Positions 17,426 through 26,527 of a stretch of 64,000 nucleotides of DNA are shown here, one piece after another. Origin of the DNA: an uncultured bacterium (GTDB lineage Bacteria > Acidobacteriota > Aminicenantia > Aminicenantales > CALLJL01). Under the pieces are notes generated by a model. It was not told the origin of the DNA. It was given only the letters and a program-made list of their open reading frames with translations, and ran no database searches. The position numbers and the translations under genes were made by a program. The first letter of the stretch is position 1, and each line of letters opens with the position of its first letter. The stretch lies in NCBI GenBank assembly GCA_938092135.1, contig CALLJL010000008.1, forward strand, positions 320,361 through 384,360, read 5' to 3'.

Positions 17426-19195
17426 TTAGGTTATTTGAGTAGTTAAAAAGGCCTGGGGATGGCGGGAAAGAATTTTTTCGATAAAATATTCTTCTATATC
17501 CTGAGAAGTTCTTAAATTTAAAATTCCCTTACAGGCTTCTTCGACCGTTTTGAGCTCGACTGAACGAAGGGTTTTTTTGATCCGGGGGATGAAGATAGGA
17601 TTCATGCTAAAAATTCTCAATCCTAAGCCAAGGAGAATCAGAGCGGAAAGAGGTTCGGCGGCCATTTCCCCACAGACAGCAACTTCTTTACCCGCTTCAT
17701 TAGATTTCTCGATCACATGCTTCAGGAGCCTAATAACTGAAGGGTGCAACGGCTTATAAAGATAAGAAACATATTCATTGGAGCGATCGACAGCCAGAAA
17801 ATATTGAATAAGATCATTGGTCCCTATGCTAATAAAATCAACTTCTCTTACTAAAAATTCAATCATAGCTGCGGCTGCCGGGACTTCAATCATTACCCCA
17901 ATGGGAATATTCTCATCAAAGCGAACTTTTCGGCGACGTAATTCAATTTTTACCTCACTCAGTAATTCTTTAATCATTAAAATTTCCTCAAGTTCAGTAA
18001 TCATGGGAAAAAGAAGCCGAACATTACCCTGACTGCTGGCCCTCAGAATGGCTCTAAGCTGAAGTTTAAAGAGGTCTTGATTTTTAAGAGAAAAGCGAAT
18101 GGCCCTCAAGCCTAAGGCTGGATTGCGTTCAGCTTCAAGATTAAATTGAGAATAGGATTTTTCACCACCAATATCCAAAGTTCTAATATAGGCGGGCCGG
18201 GGATAACATTTTCGGGCCAATTTAGAATAAATTTCAAAATGCTCCTCTTCCGAGGGAAGAGTTTTGCTCTGAAGATAGATATATTCCGTGCGGAAAAGGC
18301 CAACCCCTTCAGCTCCAAGGCTTAAGGCTGCGGGCACTTCCTCCGGCAATTCAATATTGGCTAGGGGGGTAAACACGACTCCATCGAGCGTTACTGAAGG
18401 AAGCCGGGCTATTTTCCTCAGTTCCAGCCGGTATTTATCATATTTTTCCTTTTTGCTCTGAAATTCTTTTTTGATAGCCAGAGGGGGATTGATAAGAACC
18501 TCTCCATCAGTCCCATCAACAATAATAAAATCTCCATTCTTAGCATAAGCAGTTATATTATGTAGACCCACAACGGCTGGAATATCAAGGGAACGGGCCA
18601 AAATGGCTGTGTGGGAAGTCGGTCCACCCATATCAAGGGCAACCCCGATTATATTTCCACGACCAAAGCGGCTAGCCGCTTCAGAAGGTAGAAGATCATG
18701 GGCCACAAGAATAACTTTTCGGTCACCTAGCTGCTCTTTTCGCTTACTTCTTTCTGGCTTGAGATTGCGCTGAATCCTAATTAAAACATCAAAAATGTCA
18801 GCACGTCGCTGACGGAAATATTCATCATTGATACTTTCGAAGGTTTCTCTATATTTTCTATTTACTTCCTCAAGAGCCCATTCAGCTGTGACCTTTTCCT
18901 GGCGAATCACTCTTTCCAGAGTGGCAAAGAGAGATTTGTCTCTCAGAATAAGAAGGTGAGCATCAAGAAGAATGGCCTGCTCCTCACCAGCAATCTTTTT
19001 AATTTTTTCCTTAATTTCGAGCAACTCTCGTTCAGTTTTTTCAATCGATGACTTAAGCCTTTCAATTTCCTTTTCAACCTGAGAAGCAGGGATATTTTCC
19101 CGACGAACGGCGAGGCCCGCAGTTTCAGTTACAAAAATTTCACCCATAGCGATGCCGGGCGAAACTCCAATTCCTCGTAAACGAATAAAATCCAT
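17426..19195 (-). CDS. ptsI: PTS enzyme I (phosphoenolpyruvate-protein phosphotransferase)
   Basis: A 589-residue enzyme I that takes phosphate from phosphoenolpyruvate and passes it to HPr. The HPr-binding helical domain is N-terminal. The active-site histidine lies in GGPTSHTAILARSLDIPAVVG. The PEP-binding barrel follows, with LFRTEYIYL, the IGTNDLIQYFLAVDR motif and the CGEMA cysteine. It is the last gene of the long recJ-to-ptsI unit, 6 bp after HPr. Without EIIB/EIIC genes nearby it probably feeds a regulatory relay through the two EIIA proteins encoded upstream. Confidence 0.94.
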   Translation of the reverse strand: MDFIRLRGIGVSPGIAMGEIFVTETAGLAVRRENIPASQVEKEIERLKSSIEKTERELLEIKEKIKKIAGEEQAILLDAHLLILRDKSLFATLERVIRQEKVTAEWALEEVNRKYRETFESINDEYFRQRRADIFDVLIRIQRNLKPERSKRKEQLGDRKVILVAHDLLPSEAASRFGRGNIIGVALDMGGPTSHTAILARSLDIPAVVGLHNITAYAKNGDFIIVDGTDGEVLINPPLAIKKEFQSKKEKYDKYRLELRKIARLPSVTLDGVVFTPLANIELPEEVPAALSLGAEGVGLFRTEYIYLQSKTLPSEEEHFEIYSKLARKCYPRPAYIRTLDIGGEKSYSQFNLEAERNPALGLRAIRFSLKNQDLFKLQLRAILRASSQGNVRLLFPMITELEEILMIKELLSEVKIELRRRKVRFDENIPIGVMIEVPAAAAMIEFLVREVDFISIGTNDLIQYFLAVDRSNEYVSYLYKPLHPSVIRLLKHVIEKSNEAGKEVAVCGEMAAEPLSALILLGLGLRIFSMNPIFIPRIKKTLRSVELKTVEEACKGILNLRTSQDIEEYFIEKILSRHPQAFLTTQIT

Positions 19196-19201
19196 CCTTA
19201 A

Positions 19202-19471
19202 CTATTCATTTTCATCAAATTTGTTATTGATCAAATTGACTAATGCCCTAAGGGCTTCCCGCTCATCTTCACCGGAAACCCGGATAATAATTTTTGTTCC
19301 CTGACTGGCTGCCAGAGTCAAAAGACCAAGTATACTTTTGCCATCGATTTCCATAGCATCTTTAATAATTTTGACACTCGAACTGAACCTATTGGCTAAA
19401 TTAACAAGTTTAACCGCCGCCCGGGCATGAAGCCCAAGCTTATTTTTTATAACTACCTCCTTCTCGACCAT
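19202..19471 (-). CDS. ptsH: Phosphocarrier protein HPr
   Basis: An 89-residue HPr. The phosphorylated histidine is H15 (NKLGLHARAA) and the regulatory serine is S46 (IDGKSILGLL). Both are intact, so it can be phosphorylated by enzyme I and by the HprK encoded four genes upstream. It sits between the EIIA gene and ptsI with short spacers. Confidence 0.94.
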   Translation of the reverse strand: MVEKEVVIKNKLGLHARAAVKLVNLANRFSSSVKIIKDAMEIDGKSILGLLTLAASQGTKIIIRVSGEDEREALRALVNLINNKFDENE

Positions 19472-19479
19472 TTTTAAAC

Positions 19480-19884
19480 CTATTTTTTTGTTTTGAGTAA
19501 GGCACTGGCTAAATGAATATTTCTTTTTCCCTGTTCAACTACTTTTCTGGCTACCTCTTTTAAACTTTTGGACCTTTGGAGAGAAACAAACTTAATCAAC
19601 ATAGGCAAATTGACACCGGTGATAATTTCTACTTCATTACTGCGGAGAAAGCTAAAACTTAAATTGGATGGAGTACCGCCGAACATGTCGGTAAAAATTA
19701 TGACTCCATTTTTTTGGTCAACCCGTTTCAGAGACTGGTTAATTTTCTTTTTTGATTCCTCAACATCGTCATACCAGCCAATAGAGATTGCCTCAATATT
19801 AGGTGCCTCTCCCAGAATCATAGTTAATACATTCAAAAGTTCCTCAGCCAATTTTCCGTGGGAAACAATTATTCCGCCAATCAT
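19480..19884 (-). CDS. PTS EIIA component, mannose/fructose type
   Basis: A 134-residue EIIA-Man fold protein. The phosphorylatable histidine is H9 (GIIVSHGKLAEELL), and the ligand loop shows DMFGGTPSNLS. In sugar transport systems this domain passes phosphate to EIIB, but no EIIB, EIIC or EIID gene is in the window. Its place between rapZ and HPr matches gene orders where it serves as a phosphorylation-state output. The partner is unknown. Confidence 0.9.
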   Translation of the reverse strand: MIGGIIVSHGKLAEELLNVLTMILGEAPNIEAISIGWYDDVEESKKKINQSLKRVDQKNGVIIFTDMFGGTPSNLSFSFLRSNEVEIITGVNLPMLIKFVSLQRSKSLKEVARKVVEQGKRNIHLASALLKTKK

Positions 19885-19934
19885 ATTTTTCTTTCCAATG
19901 TTTCCAATGAAAATCTCTGATTCACTTCCTTAAT

Positions 19935-20819
19935 TCACCGCCTCAGGTCGCGGTGAATAATTTTTATATCATAATTTCGCTTTTTCAGAAAATTCCTGAG
20001 CTCTTCGCCAATAACCACCGAGCGATGTTTACCACCGGTACAGCCTATGCCAATTGTCAGATAACTCTTGCCTTCCTGAATAAACTTCGGCAAAAGAAAA
20101 AGAATAAACCTGCTCATTTCTTCGAAAAAATCCTGAGTTTCCGGAGAATTAAGAACATATTTTTTGACCTCCGGGCTCTTACCCGTTTTGTTCCGAAAGC
20201 GGTCAATGTAAAAAGGATTGGCTAAAAAGCGGGTGTCGAAAATCAGATCAGCTTCCAGGGGAAGGCCATATTTATAGCCAAAGGTAATGATGGTTATTTG
20301 AATTTTTTTTCTTGGCCGTGGCCAAAGCTTTTTCAATAAAAGGTCCCGAAGCTGATTAATCGTCATTCCGGAAGTATCAATAACATCATCAGCCATGGCT
20401 TTAATAGTCTCCAACCTTTTCCTCTCTAGGCGAATAGCCTCGAGAACTGATTTGCGGGGGAAAAGAGGGTGGGGACGACGACTCTCACTGAATCTTTTGA
20501 CCAGAGTTTCATCGGAGGCATCAAGAAAAATTAATTTAACCGGAATTTTAGTTCTTATGTCCGTGAACACGCGTGGAAAATCATGAAGAAAACCAGGTTC
20601 TCTCATATCTACCACTAAGGCAACTTTTTCAATCTCAACCTCTCTCTTAACCCAGAGATCTATAAAATTAGGAATGAGTTTAGCGGGTAGATTATCAACA
20701 CAATAATAGCCAAGATCTTCGAGAAAATGGCTGACCACAGTCTTGCCTGAGCCTGAAAGGCCAGTGATGATCAAAAAACGATTATCTCCAGCTATGCCCT
20801 TTTTTTTTACTACTGTCAT
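19935..20819 (-). CDS. rapZ: RapZ-family nucleotide-binding protein (YvcJ/YhbJ)
   Basis: A 294-residue protein with an N-terminal P-loop (GLSGSGKT, residues 20-27) and the conserved C-terminal domain containing GCTGGKHRSVVIGEEL. In enterobacteria RapZ is an RNA adaptor controlling GlmS synthesis. In Firmicutes the homologue YvcJ is a nucleotide hydrolase. Its start overlaps the hprK stop as ATGA. This neighbourhood (rpoN-hpf-ptsN-hprK-rapZ-EIIA-HPr) is found in several phyla, which supports a link with PTS state. Whether it binds RNA here is not visible. Confidence 0.93.
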   Translation of the reverse strand: MTVVKKKGIAGDNRFLIITGLSGSGKTVVSHFLEDLGYYCVDNLPAKLIPNFIDLWVKREVEIEKVALVVDMREPGFLHDFPRVFTDIRTKIPVKLIFLDASDETLVKRFSESRRPHPLFPRKSVLEAIRLERKRLETIKAMADDVIDTSGMTINQLRDLLLKKLWPRPRKKIQITIITFGYKYGLPLEADLIFDTRFLANPFYIDRFRNKTGKSPEVKKYVLNSPETQDFFEEMSRFILFLLPKFIQEGKSYLTIGIGCTGGKHRSVVIGEELRNFLKKRNYDIKIIHRDLRR

Positions 20820-21364
20820 CTCATTCTTTTTTCCAACCGCTTAACAATTTCATGAGAGGCAAGATACCCCCTTTGACGCAGCCGATGGACTCGGCAGGCA
20901 ATTTCAATTAGGGTAGCCATATTTCTGCCTGGAGCGACTGGAATTATGAGCTGGGGAATTTTTACTCCCAGAATTTCATAATCTTCAGGAAAATCAAGAC
21001 CAATGCGATCAAACTCATCACCTCGATGCCATCTTTTTAAATTGATGGCCAGATCAATTTGAACCGAAGGACAGATAGCCTTTTTCCCAAAAATTTCTTT
21101 AATATTGATTAGACCAAGACCTCTTAGTTCCATAAAATAACGAATAACGTCAGGCGGTTTACCCCTTAGCTTTCCAGATCGAGTTTTTTCAACCAGAACC
21201 ACATCATCGGAGACAAACCGATGTCCCCGAGTAATTAATTCAAGAGCACTCTCACTTTTTCCTACACCGCTATCACCTAAAATCAAAACGCCCAAGCCAT
21301 AAATCTCAAGAAGACCCGCCGAAATGATCTTCGTCCGTTGGGAATTCAATTTTTTTGAGCTCAT
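20816..21364 (-). CDS. hprK: HPr kinase/phosphorylase, catalytic domain only
   Basis: A 182-residue HprK. The P-loop GDSGVGKS is at residues 30-37, the acidic pair is VSDDVV (53-54), and the family signature appears as MELRGLGLINI. The C-terminal PVAPGRNMATLIEIA region is intact. Classical HprK is about 310 residues with an N-terminal regulatory domain; that domain is absent here, as in the short alphaproteobacterial forms. Only 45 bp separate it from ptsN, so no remnant of the missing part fits upstream. It should act on HPr Ser46, which is present in this operon. Confidence 0.92.
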   Translation of the reverse strand: MSSKKLNSQRTKIISAGLLEIYGLGVLILGDSGVGKSESALELITRGHRFVSDDVVLVEKTRSGKLRGKPPDVIRYFMELRGLGLINIKEIFGKKAICPSVQIDLAINLKRWHRGDEFDRIGLDFPEDYEILGVKIPQLIIPVAPGRNMATLIEIACRVHRLRQRGYLASHEIVKRLEKRMR

Positions 21365-21409
21365 TGAAATTATAGTTCTGGCAATTCTTCAGCCGGCAAC
21401 AGCCAGGCT

Positions 21410-21880
21410 TCACTCATAGATTTTTTCTTCTTCTTCGCGAATTATTTCCAAGATGCGCCGGGATGACTTAGCGGCCAATATTTTTTTGGGAAGAGATGCG
21501 GCTTTACGAATCAACTGAGCAATTGCCGCCAGAATTTGAAGGTTGAGGCTGGGATTATCTGAAGGAGAAATGAGGAGAAAAAAAATGGAAGTAGGCTTGC
21601 CATCGGCCGATCCAAAGGAAACCCCTTTTTTAGAAAGGGCGAGAACCAGGATTGGATTGTTGAGCCCCGCTATTTTACAATGGGGAATAGCCACACCCTC
21701 GCCTACAGCGGTACTGCCAAGATTTTCTCGCTGAATTAGTTTCTCCAGAAGTTCAGAGGCGTTATTTATTTTCTGCTTTTCTTGGAGGAAATTGACCATC
21801 TCGCGTAAAGCACCATCCCTATCCTTAGCTTTTAGCTCATTAATTATCATTTCTTCAGTTATTAAATTAGCTATTCTCAT
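21410..21880 (-). CDS. ptsN: Nitrogen PTS EIIA component
   Basis: A 156-residue EIIA of the fructose/nitrogen (PtsN) type. The phosphorylated histidine is H67 (GEGVAIPHCKI), with a typical LIQRENLGSTAVGEG lead-in. PtsN proteins act by binding targets such as potassium transporters or sensor kinases rather than by moving sugars. Location downstream of rpoN and hpf is the classical arrangement. A Trk/Ktr potassium system occurs about 10 kb away, but a link is only a possibility. Confidence 0.92.
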   Translation of the reverse strand: MRIANLITEEMIINELKAKDRDGALREMVNFLQEKQKINNASELLEKLIQRENLGSTAVGEGVAIPHCKIAGLNNPILVLALSKKGVSFGSADGKPTSIFFLLISPSDNPSLNLQILAAIAQLIRKAASLPKKILAAKSSRRILEIIREEEEKIYE

Positions 21881-21898
21881 CTTACAACTATGCCAAAA

Positions 21899-22435
21899 TT
21901 ATTCGGGTTCAATCAAGCCATAATGGCCGTCGCGACGCTTAAAAATAACCGCAAATTTCTCATTATCCTCCCGGCGAAAAACAAATACATCCCTTCTTTT
22001 TAGATCAAGCTGCATAATAGCCTCTTCCACAGTCATTGGTTTTAGGGAATAGTCATTCATCCGGATAATCCTTTTTTCCTCTGGGGAAGATCCCAATTGA
22101 GTCTCCCCCGTCAGGGACAACTGTCTTTGCTCCCGGGCAACCCTTCTCTTTTTTTCTCTTACCTTCTCCCTTTCTTTTTTAATCCTCTTTTCTAAGCTAT
22201 CAAAAACTTTACCTAGGGTAACCATCAAATCAGGAGATTCATCTTCAGCTACAACTCCTATTCCTTTAGCTTTAAGATTAATTTCAATTTTATAACGATA
22301 TTTTTCATGGGAAAGAACAATATCAACTTCAGCAGGAGGGCGAAGTAATTTATTTATCGATTTAAGCCTTTTTTCACAATAAGATCTGATATTTGGAGTT
22401 ATTTCCACTTGTTTAGTGGTAAAACGAATATTCAT
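21899..22435 (-). CDS. hpf: Ribosome hibernation promoting factor, long form
   Basis: A 178-residue HPF. The N-terminal S30AE domain covers about 1-100 (begins MNIRFTTKQVEITPNIRSYCEKRLKSI). A charged linker and the C-terminal dimerisation domain (about 120-178, MTVEEAIMQLDLKRRDVFVFRREDNEKFAVIFKRRDGHYGLIEP) follow, identifying the long form that dimerises 70S ribosomes into 100S. The start overlaps the rpoN stop by 4 bp. Confidence 0.93.
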   Translation of the reverse strand: MNIRFTTKQVEITPNIRSYCEKRLKSINKLLRPPAEVDIVLSHEKYRYKIEINLKAKGIGVVAEDESPDLMVTLGKVFDSLEKRIKKEREKVREKKRRVAREQRQLSLTGETQLGSSPEEKRIIRMNDYSLKPMTVEEAIMQLDLKRRDVFVFRREDNEKFAVIFKRRDGHYGLIEPE

Positions 22436-23907
22436 TTTTTCCTCTCCATTAAAAACTTTCTTTTCCGAACGTGAGAGGGAGGAATCTGAAGTTTCTTCCT
22501 ATATTTGGCTACCGTTCGGCGGGCAATCTTTATATTTTCTCGAGCTAATATCGCACACAAGTCAATGTCGCTTAAGGGATTGTTTGGATCCTCACCCTCA
22601 ATCAATTTTTTTATTTTTTCTTTGATTCTGAGTGAAGAAATCTCCTCTCCGTTCTGACCTGACAATGATTTATGAAAAAAATATTTTAATGAAAAGACAC
22701 CACGGGGAGTTTGAATATATTTATTGGCCACAACTCGACCAACGGTGGATTCATGAACTCCCACTTCCTCAGCAATTTCTGAAAGGGTTAAAGGCCTCAA
22801 ATATTCAATCCCCCTTTCGAGAAAATCTTTCTGGCGCCGGATAATTGCCTTGGCCACACGATAGACAGTCCGTTCTCGCTGATTAAGACTCTTTAAAAAC
22901 CATAGGGCTCGCTTCATCTTCTCTTTGAGGTAAGCATAAGCCTCGGGGTTAAGCCGGGAACTGCTGGCCATGATCTGACGATAAGAATTGCTTATTCTAA
23001 GTTTAGGCAAACCTTCATTATTCAAAATAATTTGATAATCATCTCCTTCTTTCGTAACAATAATATCAGGAACTATATACATAACTTTTTCCTGGCTATA
23101 TTTTCTGCCTGGGGCCGGGTCAAGTTGTCTTAGAACCTCGAGATGTTTTTTTAGTTCAGCCAGGGATATCTTCAATTCCCGGGCTAACTCCTCATAGTTG
23201 GCCTTTTCTAAGAGGGGGAGGTAATCCTCAATGATTTTCCGCGTAATTTCATTATTAATCCCAAGATATTCCATCTGGGCTAGCATCATTTCTTTCAGAT
23301 TTAAGGAACCAGAGCCAATAGGATCAAAGCTTTTTATTTTCTGACGTAGGGCCTCAACTTTCTCGACCTCAACGCCGAGGTCGGCAGCGATTTCTTCAAC
23401 GGGGGTAAGCAGATATCCATCCTCATTTATATTGCCAATAATATGGGTAGCAATGGCTTTTTCCTCTTCCGAAAAGAAAGTTAAACTGGCTTGCCAATGG
23501 AGGTGATCCCATAAAGACGGTCCTTGAGACAAAACATTTTCCAAGGGAGGAATTTCTTTCGGCTCTTGATCCAACTGATCTGGGCTATCATCCAAATAAT
23601 GGGCGAGAACTTCTTCCCATAGGGTATCATCCTCAGAATCGAGTTTTTTAGCTTCAGCCTCAATTTCACCTATAATTGATTCTTCATCTTGATTTGGCTC
23701 GGCCACTGGCATCTCTATGGCAATTTCAGTTGACCCTGGAGGTTCTCCTGATGGCACCTCTTCAAGAAGGGGATTTTCAGCCAGTTCGGCATCAATGATT
23801 TCAATCAATTCTAAATTCGTCAAAGGCAATAATTTAATAGCCTGTTGTAAGGCAGGGGCTAATATCAGCTTTTGAACCTGCTTCTGATCCAGCTTTTGTT
23901 TCAGCAT
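22432..23907 (-). CDS. rpoN: RNA polymerase sigma-54 factor
   Basis: A 491-residue sigma-54. Region I at the N-terminus is glutamine/leucine-rich (QKLILAPALQQAIKLLPLTNLELIEII). An acidic region II spans about 50-110. The core-binding and DNA-binding domains follow, ending in the RpoN box (ARRTVAKYRKKLQIPPS). It needs AAA+ activators, none of which are in the window. Together with ptsN, hpf, hprK and rapZ it forms a conserved cluster that couples metabolism to sigma-54 transcription. Confidence 0.95.
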   Translation of the reverse strand: MLKQKLDQKQVQKLILAPALQQAIKLLPLTNLELIEIIDAELAENPLLEEVPSGEPPGSTEIAIEMPVAEPNQDEESIIGEIEAEAKKLDSEDDTLWEEVLAHYLDDSPDQLDQEPKEIPPLENVLSQGPSLWDHLHWQASLTFFSEEEKAIATHIIGNINEDGYLLTPVEEIAADLGVEVEKVEALRQKIKSFDPIGSGSLNLKEMMLAQMEYLGINNEITRKIIEDYLPLLEKANYEELARELKISLAELKKHLEVLRQLDPAPGRKYSQEKVMYIVPDIIVTKEGDDYQIILNNEGLPKLRISNSYRQIMASSSRLNPEAYAYLKEKMKRALWFLKSLNQRERTVYRVAKAIIRRQKDFLERGIEYLRPLTLSEIAEEVGVHESTVGRVVANKYIQTPRGVFSLKYFFHKSLSGQNGEEISSLRIKEKIKKLIEGEDPNNPLSDIDLCAILARENIKIARRTVAKYRKKLQIPPSHVRKRKFLMERKK

Positions 23908-23924
23908 AGCTCAAACCGTTTCCT

Positions 23925-24650
23925 TCAAAAAAGACGGAACTCCTCCCCTAAATATCTCTTTCTGACTTCGGACGAATTAATAATTTCCTCGGGGGAACCA
24001 GTCTTAATAATCTCCCCCCCATCGATAATGGTGGCCTGATCAGTAATTTTCAAAGTTTCGCGAACATTATGATCAGTTACCAGAATTCCAATTCCATTCT
24101 TTTTGAGGTTTTGTAATAATTCCCGCAATTCCAAAGTAGCCAAAGGATCAATGCCGGTGAAGGGCTCATCAAGAAGGAGAAAATCGGGCTTTAGGGCCAT
24201 GGCTCGGGCTATTTCCAAACGCCTCTTCTCCCCACCAGATAAATAACAGGCCTTAACCCGACTGAGATTTTTTAGGCCGAATTGTTGGAGAAGTTCAGCA
24301 ATTTCAGCCCTTTCCTTCCTGTCATCTAAAACCATCTCTTGGATAGCCAGAATATTTTCCTCAACAGTTAGTCCAAGGAAAAGGGAAGGCTCCTGGGGTA
24401 AAAGTCCGATTCCCGCCCTGGCTCTCAAGTACATGGGCCAGTGGGAAATATCCTCTCCTTTTAAGAAAACCTTACCTTCATCGGGGGAAACTAAACCAGC
24501 CAGAATGGCAAAAGTAGTCGTTTTGCCAGCACCATTGGGTCCTAAAAGACCAACTATTTCCCCCTGCTTAACTTCAAGAGATACCCCTATGAGGACACGA
24601 CGGCGCCGATAACTCTTGACTAATTTTTCGGCTCTCAAATAACCCTTCAT
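23925..24650 (-). CDS. lptB: Lipopolysaccharide export ATPase LptB
   Basis: A 241-residue ABC ATPase. Walker A is GPNGAGKTT, the signature is YLSGGEKRRLEIARAMA, Walker B is FLLLDEPFTGIDP, and the switch histidine follows in VTDHNVRETL. The sequence around the signature and the gene order lptC/A-lptB-rpoN identify LptB rather than an amino acid transporter ATPase. It drives extraction of LPS from the inner membrane with LptF and LptG, which are not in this window. Confidence 0.93.
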   Translation of the reverse strand: MKGYLRAEKLVKSYRRRRVLIGVSLEVKQGEIVGLLGPNGAGKTTTFAILAGLVSPDEGKVFLKGEDISHWPMYLRARAGIGLLPQEPSLFLGLTVEENILAIQEMVLDDRKERAEIAELLQQFGLKNLSRVKACYLSGGEKRRLEIARAMALKPDFLLLDEPFTGIDPLATLELRELLQNLKKNGIGILVTDHNVRETLKITDQATIIDGGEIIKTGSPEEIINSSEVRKRYLGEEFRLF

Positions 24651-24652
24651 AA

Positions 24653-26527
24653 TTATTTTTTAATAATAGAAATTGACCTTTCACGACCCTGATTTTCCAC
24701 CAGTATTCTACCTTCGGCCAGATTAAATGTCAATTTATCTCCCCTAATACTACCCTGTTCCGGATCTTCAAGAACCGGTTTGCCTATTAGAACAAAGATA
24801 TCCTTTTCCCATTCGTAAAATCCACTTTGCCCCAACGCTACGATTAAATCTTTAGCCACCCTAACGCCTCCCGTCGACTCAATTCTTTCTAACTCAGAGC
24901 TATCCCCTTTGAAATTAATCATCATTTTTTCAGCTCTCACATTATAATCAGCGAAGAACATTTCACAGGGCCCTTCAAAATTCAGCTGATTTTTATCAGG
25001 CCAATAATTCATTTGAGAAGAAATTATAATTACTTGCCGCGCTTGAGATAATTTTTTCTGATCCCGCCTGATGACAATCATTCTGACTTCTCCAGAAGCT
25101 TTTATTTCTCTTTGATCAAAGGCAAGAAAGATTCTGGCGGCCTCGATCGAAAAATCTTCCTGCCAAAGCCTGGCTTTTTCTTCGAGAATTAATCTATTTT
25201 CTCCGAAAGAATAATAAAGAACTTCGGCGAAGCCAAAAAGGGGTTTATCCGATGATAAAAACCCAGCCCTTTCTTTTTCCTCTTTTCTTTCCGGTTCAAG
25301 AATTAACTGGACTTCCTCTCTGGCTTCAAGATCCTGAGTTTCCACGTTTAAGGTCATTTCAGCCGCCATAATGGAAACGTTCTTCTCGCCGAGATAAGCT
25401 TTTTTGTTCTGGAAATTACTGATCAGAAGATGTTTTCTTTCTTCATAATATATAATAGTTTCAGCCCGAGCGACTTGTTCATGGCCCGAGTCAAGATTCC
25501 TTCGATTCCAGACGGCTTGCTCCTGAGTTATAATCTCCCTTAATCCTCCCCATCGGTTAAAAAGAATTTTTAATTTAGCCGCAGCGAAAGAAATTTTTTC
25601 ATTTGCACTTGTTATTTCAAGCTGACAATTACCTTCAGCTTCAAGGGCATGAATGCGGTTAGAATTCAAGAAAGGTCTAATTCTCAGAAAAGAGGCATTA
25701 AGCGATGAGTCATAGGCTCGCCCTTTGACTCGCCCTCTGACGATTCCACCGAGTTCAAGATAACGAAGGAATTGCTCATCTTCGGAAAGAAGAAGTTCTG
25801 CCCAATCAGCCTCACCGAAATTATTTCCTTGAAAAAGATGAACTTGACCTTCGAGGCGACCCCGTCGCTCTCGCCTATCAAAAACTAATGCTTGAGCTTC
25901 AATATTCAAGGGCAGTTGCCTTGTGTCTTCAGGCTCAAGTTTTATTTTAACCCCTTCTTGGAGATTAAGCTTTTCCTCCCGCAAACTGTAAGTAAGAACT
26001 CTTGCCTCGCCGCTTAATTTTTTAAATATAAATTTTACTAACCCATGAGCTTCCAAAAATTCATCTTCTCGGCGGTAAATTACCTTATCAGCTTCAAAAT
26101 CCAACCCTTGCCTCTTCACCCTGACCTGACCGGAGAATATAACCAGTCGCCAATCCTGATCATACTGAGCTTCATCGCAACTAATCCAGGTTTCAAGCCC
26201 CTGACGCCGACCAAAATCATGAATCGCCACCTTGCCTTCAAGGCGATAAACTCCTTCCTTAAGGGCAATATGGCGTTCTGCCTTTATCTCAATTCTACCT
26301 CGGTCACCTCTAAACTCGACGAATTTCAATCCTATTTGCTGTTCAACTAGAAAATTTTCGGGTTTGCTTGAAGAAGGCGGGGAGATGGGACCAGCCAACC
26401 TTTTTCTTGCTTCTGAAAACAAGAGGTAATAAATAACTGAGCCAAGAATGACCAGAAAAGCAACGATTGATACGTATCTAAGTAGAAAAAGCCAAATAAA
26501 TTCTTTTTTCCTTTTTATCGCAATCAT
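24653..26527 (-). CDS. LptC-LptA fusion protein of LPS transport
   Basis: A 624-residue protein with an N-terminal membrane anchor (YVSIVAFLVILGSVIYYLLFS, about residues 18-38). An LptC-like segment follows (LVEQQIGLKFVEFRGDRGRIEIKAERHIALKEGVYRLEGKVAIHDF), then repeated OstA/LptA-type strands (for example GEADWAELLLSEDEQFLRYLELGGIV and AAEMTLNVETQDLEAREEVQLIL). In E. coli LptC (about 190 residues) and LptA (about 185) are separate. This single chain holds both and is longer than their sum, which could extend the periplasmic bridge. It overlaps recJ by 4 bp and precedes lptB by 2 bp. Confidence 0.85.
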   Translation of the reverse strand: MIAIKRKKEFIWLFLLRYVSIVAFLVILGSVIYYLLFSEARKRLAGPISPPSSSKPENFLVEQQIGLKFVEFRGDRGRIEIKAERHIALKEGVYRLEGKVAIHDFGRRQGLETWISCDEAQYDQDWRLVIFSGQVRVKRQGLDFEADKVIYRREDEFLEAHGLVKFIFKKLSGEARVLTYSLREEKLNLQEGVKIKLEPEDTRQLPLNIEAQALVFDRRERRGRLEGQVHLFQGNNFGEADWAELLLSEDEQFLRYLELGGIVRGRVKGRAYDSSLNASFLRIRPFLNSNRIHALEAEGNCQLEITSANEKISFAAAKLKILFNRWGGLREIITQEQAVWNRRNLDSGHEQVARAETIIYYEERKHLLISNFQNKKAYLGEKNVSIMAAEMTLNVETQDLEAREEVQLILEPERKEEKERAGFLSSDKPLFGFAEVLYYSFGENRLILEEKARLWQEDFSIEAARIFLAFDQREIKASGEVRMIVIRRDQKKLSQARQVIIISSQMNYWPDKNQLNFEGPCEMFFADYNVRAEKMMINFKGDSSELERIESTGGVRVAKDLIVALGQSGFYEWEKDIFVLIGKPVLEDPEQGSIRGDKLTFNLAEGRILVENQGRERSISIIKK

